Shown here: piece by piece, positions 58,963 to 64,000 of the stretch | How positions within the stretch are numbered: the stretch's first letter is position 1 | How the letters are laid out: the number at the start of each line of letters is the position of its first letter | DNA from: Otis tarda | Taxonomy: Eukaryota > Chordata > Aves > Otidiformes > Otididae | Length of the DNA: 64,000 nt | Assembly: GCA_026413225.1 (NCBI GenBank) | Contig: CM048552.1 | Coordinates: 63,627,001 to 63,691,000 of the forward strand | Direction: 5' to 3' | Program-made: the position numbers and the translations under genes | The notes under the pieces: model-generated | Databases searched by the model: none | What the model saw: only the letters and a program-made list of their open reading frames with translations | Told to the model about the DNA's origin: nothing

Positions 58963-61900
58963 TTAACAGAGAAATGTTCCAATTTACCAGCCCGAGAATT
59001 AGAAATCAGAAGCCAGCCATGCAATAAGAGAATTGACTTAAGAAGCAAGAAGCAAGACATTTTGCTTTTTTTTTTTTTTCTGAAGTGGAAACTGTTTTTC
59101 GATTACCTTTGGATTTTTGAATCATTAGACTTGATTTTCATCAACCCCTTCTCAATTATATAGCTATGGATCTTGCATATGAGTTGACTTCCGAGAACTA
59201 GGGCTTCACATAAAACAAAGTAGAAGAAGTAAAGTTGTGAGACGTATGATAAAATCGAGATTGTAATACTGATGATGTAGAGACAGGGCTTCATTTGTTA
59301 GCATCTGTAAACTGTTTTGTGAGCCTTGTATGATGTGAGCTATAGAAAGAAGCATTACTGTGCCATGTGCATCACCAAACAATGCACCATGTGTGTCTTC
59401 AAAGCGCGTGTAAAGTGAGAGCATGGGGCAGTGAAGTATTTCTGTTTCCGTTCACTAATGATCCCTGAGCAGGTGCTCATCTCCTAGGCGGCCTGCACAC
59501 AGGCTGCTTTGTTGCCAGCCTAACTCTGTGTTCTGCTGTTGCGTTGTTAATTTAGTAACTGCCACAAGATGTAAGGTTTCTCAAAAAAAGAAGAAATATG
59601 AGCAAGATAAATAGTCTTTGTTGCTGTTTCGAGTATTATGTTCACATTTGATGTGCAACAGTGATTTTCAGTGTTGTAGCACTTGAAAGGTGCAGATTGT
59701 AAACTGAGATCTGTCTCTCCAGCTTCCACTACCACCAGTAAGATTTGCAGAGTTAAAACTGAGTGTCCATTGACCTGTAAGAACTGAATCTTCTCAGCAC
59801 TCACAGTGACACTAACTCCTGTAATGCCTAATGTGGAAAACCTTCTTGAGGTGTTTTGCCCATTTCATGACTGAGTGATTTGTGAGCCCACACCTCCTGT
59901 ATGTGAATTTTGGGAATGTCAGGGGGAAGCCTGTCTGTTATCTTCCAAGCAAAAGCATCTGTGGAAGGGCAATGAGCAATAGGCTTCAAAAGACTTTGGG
60001 TCAGGCATTTTTTCTAGGCTGCAACTGCTGCAGTTCACACAGATGTGGCCACACTAGCTTAAAATAGCCAGACAGGGTCTTCCTAGTGTGACATCTGCCT
60101 GGACATCAGTGTGAGCTGCAAAGCCTACCCAAGAGGCTGAGTAAACATTTTTTTTGTTAGTTAACCCGTACTGAGCTACTGTAGGTAGCTGTTAGCATTA
60201 CCCAAGTTAAGTTAGATATGTCTACGCAAATGTAGATATACCAGGCTTTTAAGGAAGGAAATTGGCTTGTGTTGATGGGCACAGGTGGCTTCTGATAATT
60301 CCTTATATGACTGTAGATTGAAATAGGGTATCAGCAGAGAAGAAAAATCTCTTTTTCCCCATTCCTTTAAATGGAGAGCTTCAGGCAGTCCCCCCTCCCC
60401 TCCTCTGTAGTACTCTCCTCCTCTGTTCATTTTCATGCCAGGTCACTTCTTGCCAAAAATCCCATCTGCTCATCAGTGGCATTCCAGAGCAGGAGGTGCT
60501 CTGGAGACTTGATGCTGATTAATAGCCTCAACATCATTCATGAGCCTGTGTGTGAAAGGAGGAAGAGAGGGAAACGGTGCCAATCAGAGCTGAACTAGCA
60601 AGATCTAGGAGGTTCCTCTCTAAGGGCCAGTGATCACTGCATGTCCTTTCCCTAGGTAATACATGTTTCATGATTGTTTCTTCAAATACAGTCTTCACTC
60701 TAGTTTAAATGTCCATATGGAAGCAAGGGAACTTCTGCCTGGGTCAGAGGCAGGCTCCGAAGTCAGAACAGTTTCCATGGAAATCACTCTGGTTTTTATT
60801 ATGCTCATGTTCATCCCATTGTTCCTAAATATTTGCTTAAGTGCACATGGTAGAAAAAAATCATGCAGTTAGATATACATCCATTTGAGTCCATCTGGGG
60901 AATTACTATTTTTTATACTTCACCACCCATTGCTTGCCTTTCACACTCCCTATGGGCTTTTTAGGTAGTCACCTTGTGTGTAGAGCATTTTGAAGTTTGT
61001 GTCTCACGATACTGCGTGGTGGGCTCCAGGCACCCCACCAGCATCCTCTATGATCCTGCTCTACAAAGGGTACCTTACTCACATAGCTTGTTGATTTTCT
61101 TTATTTAACCATCCTATTTAGCTTTTTCAGTTTTTGCTATTAAATAAATTAGATTAGGTAATAGTCCTTATTTTTCCTTAATCATTCTGCCCCAAATTTC
61201 CTACTTTCTATATCTGAGTATAATGGCTTTGTCATTCTATCATCCTGTTTTCCACCTTTGTCTTTCTTCCCCGTCTCTGCTCCATTTTCTGTACCACCCC
61301 TTCCCTTTCTGTCTCCTCGCATTCCTCCCCCTGGTCTGAATGACGAGTGGGGAGAGGTCTTGTTCAGCCATGTCGGTACATCTGTGACAAGAGACTTGAG
61401 AGCTTGGCCTGCAACCAGTAGTTTTTGTTGGAAGGAAAGGCATAGAGGGAAGTAGAGCCAAAGAGGTTTCAATCTTCGCAGCCTCTCCAGGTAAATCCAT
61501 GCCTGCCTTCCACTGTGTTTTCCCTGAATGCCACCTTCAAGTGTTGCTTTCTGTGATTTCTCTCTGTCAACACTCCTTTTTTTTTCTGTCAGTTTTGTCT
61601 CCATTAACAGTGCTTTTCCTCTTCCTTTTCATCCCATCTCTATTCTTGCTTCCTTCCCCTTGGGAGTCACCTGCTCAGCTTCCTTCTCTCCTATCTGCTC
61701 CTGTTCCATCCCTACTTTCCCCCCCACCACCACCTTCTTACTTTCTGTCAGGCTTCAAAAAGTACCTGCCCTTCTGGGTTCTTGGTTCTGTAACAATTTC
61801 ATTTTCCATTTGCTTCAGGAAAAATAAAATGTGCTACAATGTGGGGAAATTTGAGAGGACAGAATCTTACTCTATTACCTATGTTTATAAACCTATGGGC

Positions 61901-62587
61901 ATAAATAATATGGATGAGGAAGAAAGAAAAACTGTGTTAACAGTCTCTTCTGCTTCTGAAACACCTCTCTGAATCTATACATCCAGAAGAAGATCGCTTG
62001 GAATGGTAGATCTCTATTGCCTCTTCATTGGAGGTGACTGGGAGGACAAGACTTGGCAAGTTCTGAGTTGAGTCATGTTATTCTTAAAGGTTGCAGCGGA
62101 GGTGTGTTTTATTCAGTAGATAAGTACAGATTATGCATTATTAATTAATTAACATGCCCCTTAACATGGTAGAAGTAAGCTGTCCCTGTCTGCTGGAGCT
62201 GACTGGTGAGTGCGGGGGTGATGACACAGGGTGCATGCAGTCACTGGCTGTGTGGGTGCTCGCCTGTCTCTCTGGCTGCTGACAACACTTTTTGCTGTCA
62301 TCATAGCTGCTAGAGTGTGCATCACCCCTCACCTTAAAATGGAGAGAGAAAAGGTAAAATGGGAAAAAAAAAATTGCCACGCAACACTAAATTATCTACA
62401 TATATACATTGGTTTGGATCCTTTCACACAGCAAGGTGATCCAGCCTGAGCACTGTCTCTTTTTTCCTTTTTCCTCTTACACTTGCTCATTGTTAGTGCT
62501 GATTTTTTTTCCAGAAAGGCCTATTTAATAGAGAAATCCTGCTACTGTTTTTATTCAGCACTTCCTCTGAAATAGGGACTAAACTTG
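58963..62587. other. Non-coding, no gene seen
   Basis: Contains the pyrimidine-rich tract at 61245-61750, which creates purine-biased open frames on the minus strand, and the weak terminal-exon candidate at 61819. TTAATTAATTAA occurs at 62140-62151 as a short palindrome. Confidence 0.5.
61819..61972 (+). other. Candidate terminal exon (weak)
   Basis: An acceptor-like TTTCATTTTCCATTTGCTTCAG precedes 61819. The frame then runs to a TGA at 61970 and reads KNKMCYNVGKFERTESYSIT followed by YVYKPMGINNMDEEERKTVL and a serine-rich tail. Upstream DNA (61556-61740) is strongly pyrimidine-rich, which favours chance acceptors. I do not recognise the peptide and saw no convincing polyadenylation signal close downstream. 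Confidence 0.15.
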
Positions 62588-63003
62588 GAATGGATGTCTT
62601 GCAAGTCTTACGAGGAGCAGCTGAGGGAACTGGGGTTGTTCAGTTTGGAGAAAAGGAGGCTGAGGGGAGACCTTATCGCTCTCTACAACTACCAAAAGGA
62701 GGTTGTAGCAAGGTGGGTGTCGGTCTCTTTTTCCAAGTAGTAAGTGACAGGACGAGAGGAAACAGCCCCAAGTTGTACAAGGAGAGGTTTAGATTGGATA
62801 TTAGGAAAAAATTGTTCACCCAAAGGGCTGTCAAGCACTGGAAAAGGCTGCCCAGGGAAGTGGTTGAGTCATCAACCCTGGAGGTATTTAGAAAGACCTG
62901 CAGATGTGGCACTTAGGGACACAGTTTAGTGGTGAACTTGGCAGTGTTAGGTCTATGATCTTAAAGGTCTTTTCCAACCTAAACAATTCCATGATTCTGT
63001 GTG
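62588..63003 (+). mobile_element. CR1 LINE, 3'-terminal fragment of a second subfamily
   Basis: This is a strongly 5'-truncated CR1 copy of about 415 bases. It covers only the ORF2 C-terminus and the 3' UTR. Protein-level landmarks are [20 protein letters not shown] (62613-62672), then after a frame change [19 protein letters not shown] (about 62788-62844) and [15 protein letters not shown]. The 3' end reads GATCTTAAAGGTCTTTTCCA and finishes with ATTCCATGATTCTG at 62986-62999, an imperfect copy of the terminal octamer. The 3' UTR (TTTAGTGGTGAACTTGGCAG, from 62925) differs from that of the larger CR1 copy, so the two belong to different subfamilies. A short deletion before the GATCTTAAAGG box is likely. 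No functional product is expected. Confidence 0.95.
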
Positions 63004-64000
63004 TTTCTGGGCTTGTGCACGTGTGTGCTCCTGGGCATGCCGACTGCCTGTGAGGTAAATGTTTACTGTCCAACTCGTTCTTTCCTTTGAGATATTATCC
63101 TTTCCTCATTCTTTCCAGTCACTGCATTTCCTTCGAACCCTGGTTCTTCTCAGCCAAGACTATCATTTCCTATACAAACTTATTAACACTGAATGAAAAG
63201 AAAAAAATGTTGTATCAATGTTCCAATTTAATTACATGTTAACTTCATAGGTTACATGTGACCGCAGAGTAGTTAGGCATCCATGACTCAGATAGTTTCA
63301 TTTTATTGTTTTCTTTTCTAAAGTATCTCTGATGCAATCTCTTTTATGGCAGGAAAACCATGAGAACATAATAAAGGCACAAGCAGAGATTAATATACAA
63401 TTACAGAAAAGTAACTTGTTTTTGATCAATCAGGCTATGATAGGAATAGCACACAGTTATATGCACCAGTTAGTACAGAAAATGGAAATGACCTTCTCTT
63501 TATGCTAAAATTAGATTTCCAGAATTCCTTATAAATCATGTCAATGAATGCTGATCAGATTCAGGTTGGACAGGGCCAAGGAAGAAGATGAGCTCCAGGG
63601 CTGAGTGTCTGTTGTTGGGGTGGCCTCTCCCAGCATCTCCAATTATGTCCTAAAGTAATCAATTCAAAAGTCCTGATATTCTCACCTGCCAGAGACCAGT
63701 GAAAAGGCAGCTTAGCTTAGAGGCTAGGCACAGGATCCGAACCAAAAGCACTCCTGGGCAAAGGGCTGTATTGATTTACCAGCCCACAGGTTTTTGAAGC
63801 TGCTTTACACAAGTGAAGTAAAAAAAAAAAAGCAAAGACCCACACTCTATTGATTCTCTTTTGCATTTTACATTCCCTTTTCCTCATGAAAATGTTCAGT
63901 CTGGAAATTTCTCGTCTTTTATTTCTGTAAATACATTTTGTACTGTGCCAGGGATTTGATTCTTAATATCCCAGGTACTGTGCAGCAAATACTCTGTAGA
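63004..64000. other. Non-coding, no gene seen
   Basis: AT-rich unique sequence after the second CR1. It has an AP-1-like ATGACTCAG site at 63283 and a homeodomain-like TTAATTACATG. A possible microexon at 63353-63410 was considered and not called. Confidence 0.45.

Noticed and set aside
61182..61604. 140-codon lysine/glycine-rich minus-strand frame
   Set aside because: It is the complement of a pyrimidine tract; composition bias removes stops.
63353..63410. Microexon-like interval between TTTTATGGCAG and GTAACT
   Set aside because: Too short and isolated; acceptor and donor matches of this quality are frequent by chance.

Overview
The window looks like avian nuclear DNA. The main evidence is two plus-strand CR1 non-LTR retrotransposon copies, at 14412-16213 and 62588-63003. 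Both are truncated at the 5' end and finish in the short octamer-like repeat (ATTCTATG type) that marks avian CR1 3' ends. The remaining sequence is AT-rich, poor in CpG, and carries mononucleotide runs and short microsatellites, as expected for vertebrate intronic or intergenic DNA. No operons, ribosome binding sites, CRISPR arrays, prokaryotic mobile elements or rRNA were seen. The species and chromosome cannot be named from what is visible.

I could not recognise a single host protein-coding gene. Most open frames of 60-200 codons are what this composition gives by chance. A few intervals have splice-like borders (5815-5879, 38892-38998, 61819-61972) and are listed only as weak exon candidates. 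The window could be a gene desert or a very long intron.

Layout: 1-14411 is unique-looking DNA with a pyrimidine tract (425-600), three MIR/CORE-SINE fossils (1695-1852, 6858-7000, 7795-7900), a tRNA-like fragment beside a T20 run (6364-6446) and a CpG-enriched stretch (11224-11580). 14412-16213 is the large CR1 copy, whose reverse transcriptase frame is broken by three frameshifts, one stop and a changed catalytic residue. 16214-30609 holds more SINE fossils (best at 17345-17468) and an ancient amniote repeat remnant at 17950-18003. At 30610-30737 there is a striking hairpin repeat with arms of about 50 bases. 31-40 kb contains an unusually long minus-strand open frame (34827-35429), a candidate conserved element (35460-35860), a CA repeat and a perfect 10-bp-stem hairpin (38212-38237). 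40100-40560 is the strongest local composition anomaly: 24 CpGs in about 435 bases. 42-48 kb holds another ancient repeat remnant, a decayed 30-bp minisatellite (43449-43647) and an enhancer-like block (47335-47600). 51480-52044 is open on both strands. 56.7-59 kb holds two tRNA-headed SINE fossils, and the window ends with the second CR1 copy.

The features do not work together as a pathway or system, and I found no convincing undescribed system. The items most worth a second look are the CpG-rich block near 40.3 kb, the hairpin repeat at 30.6 kb, the decayed minisatellite at 43.5 kb and the enhancer-like block at 47.4 kb.
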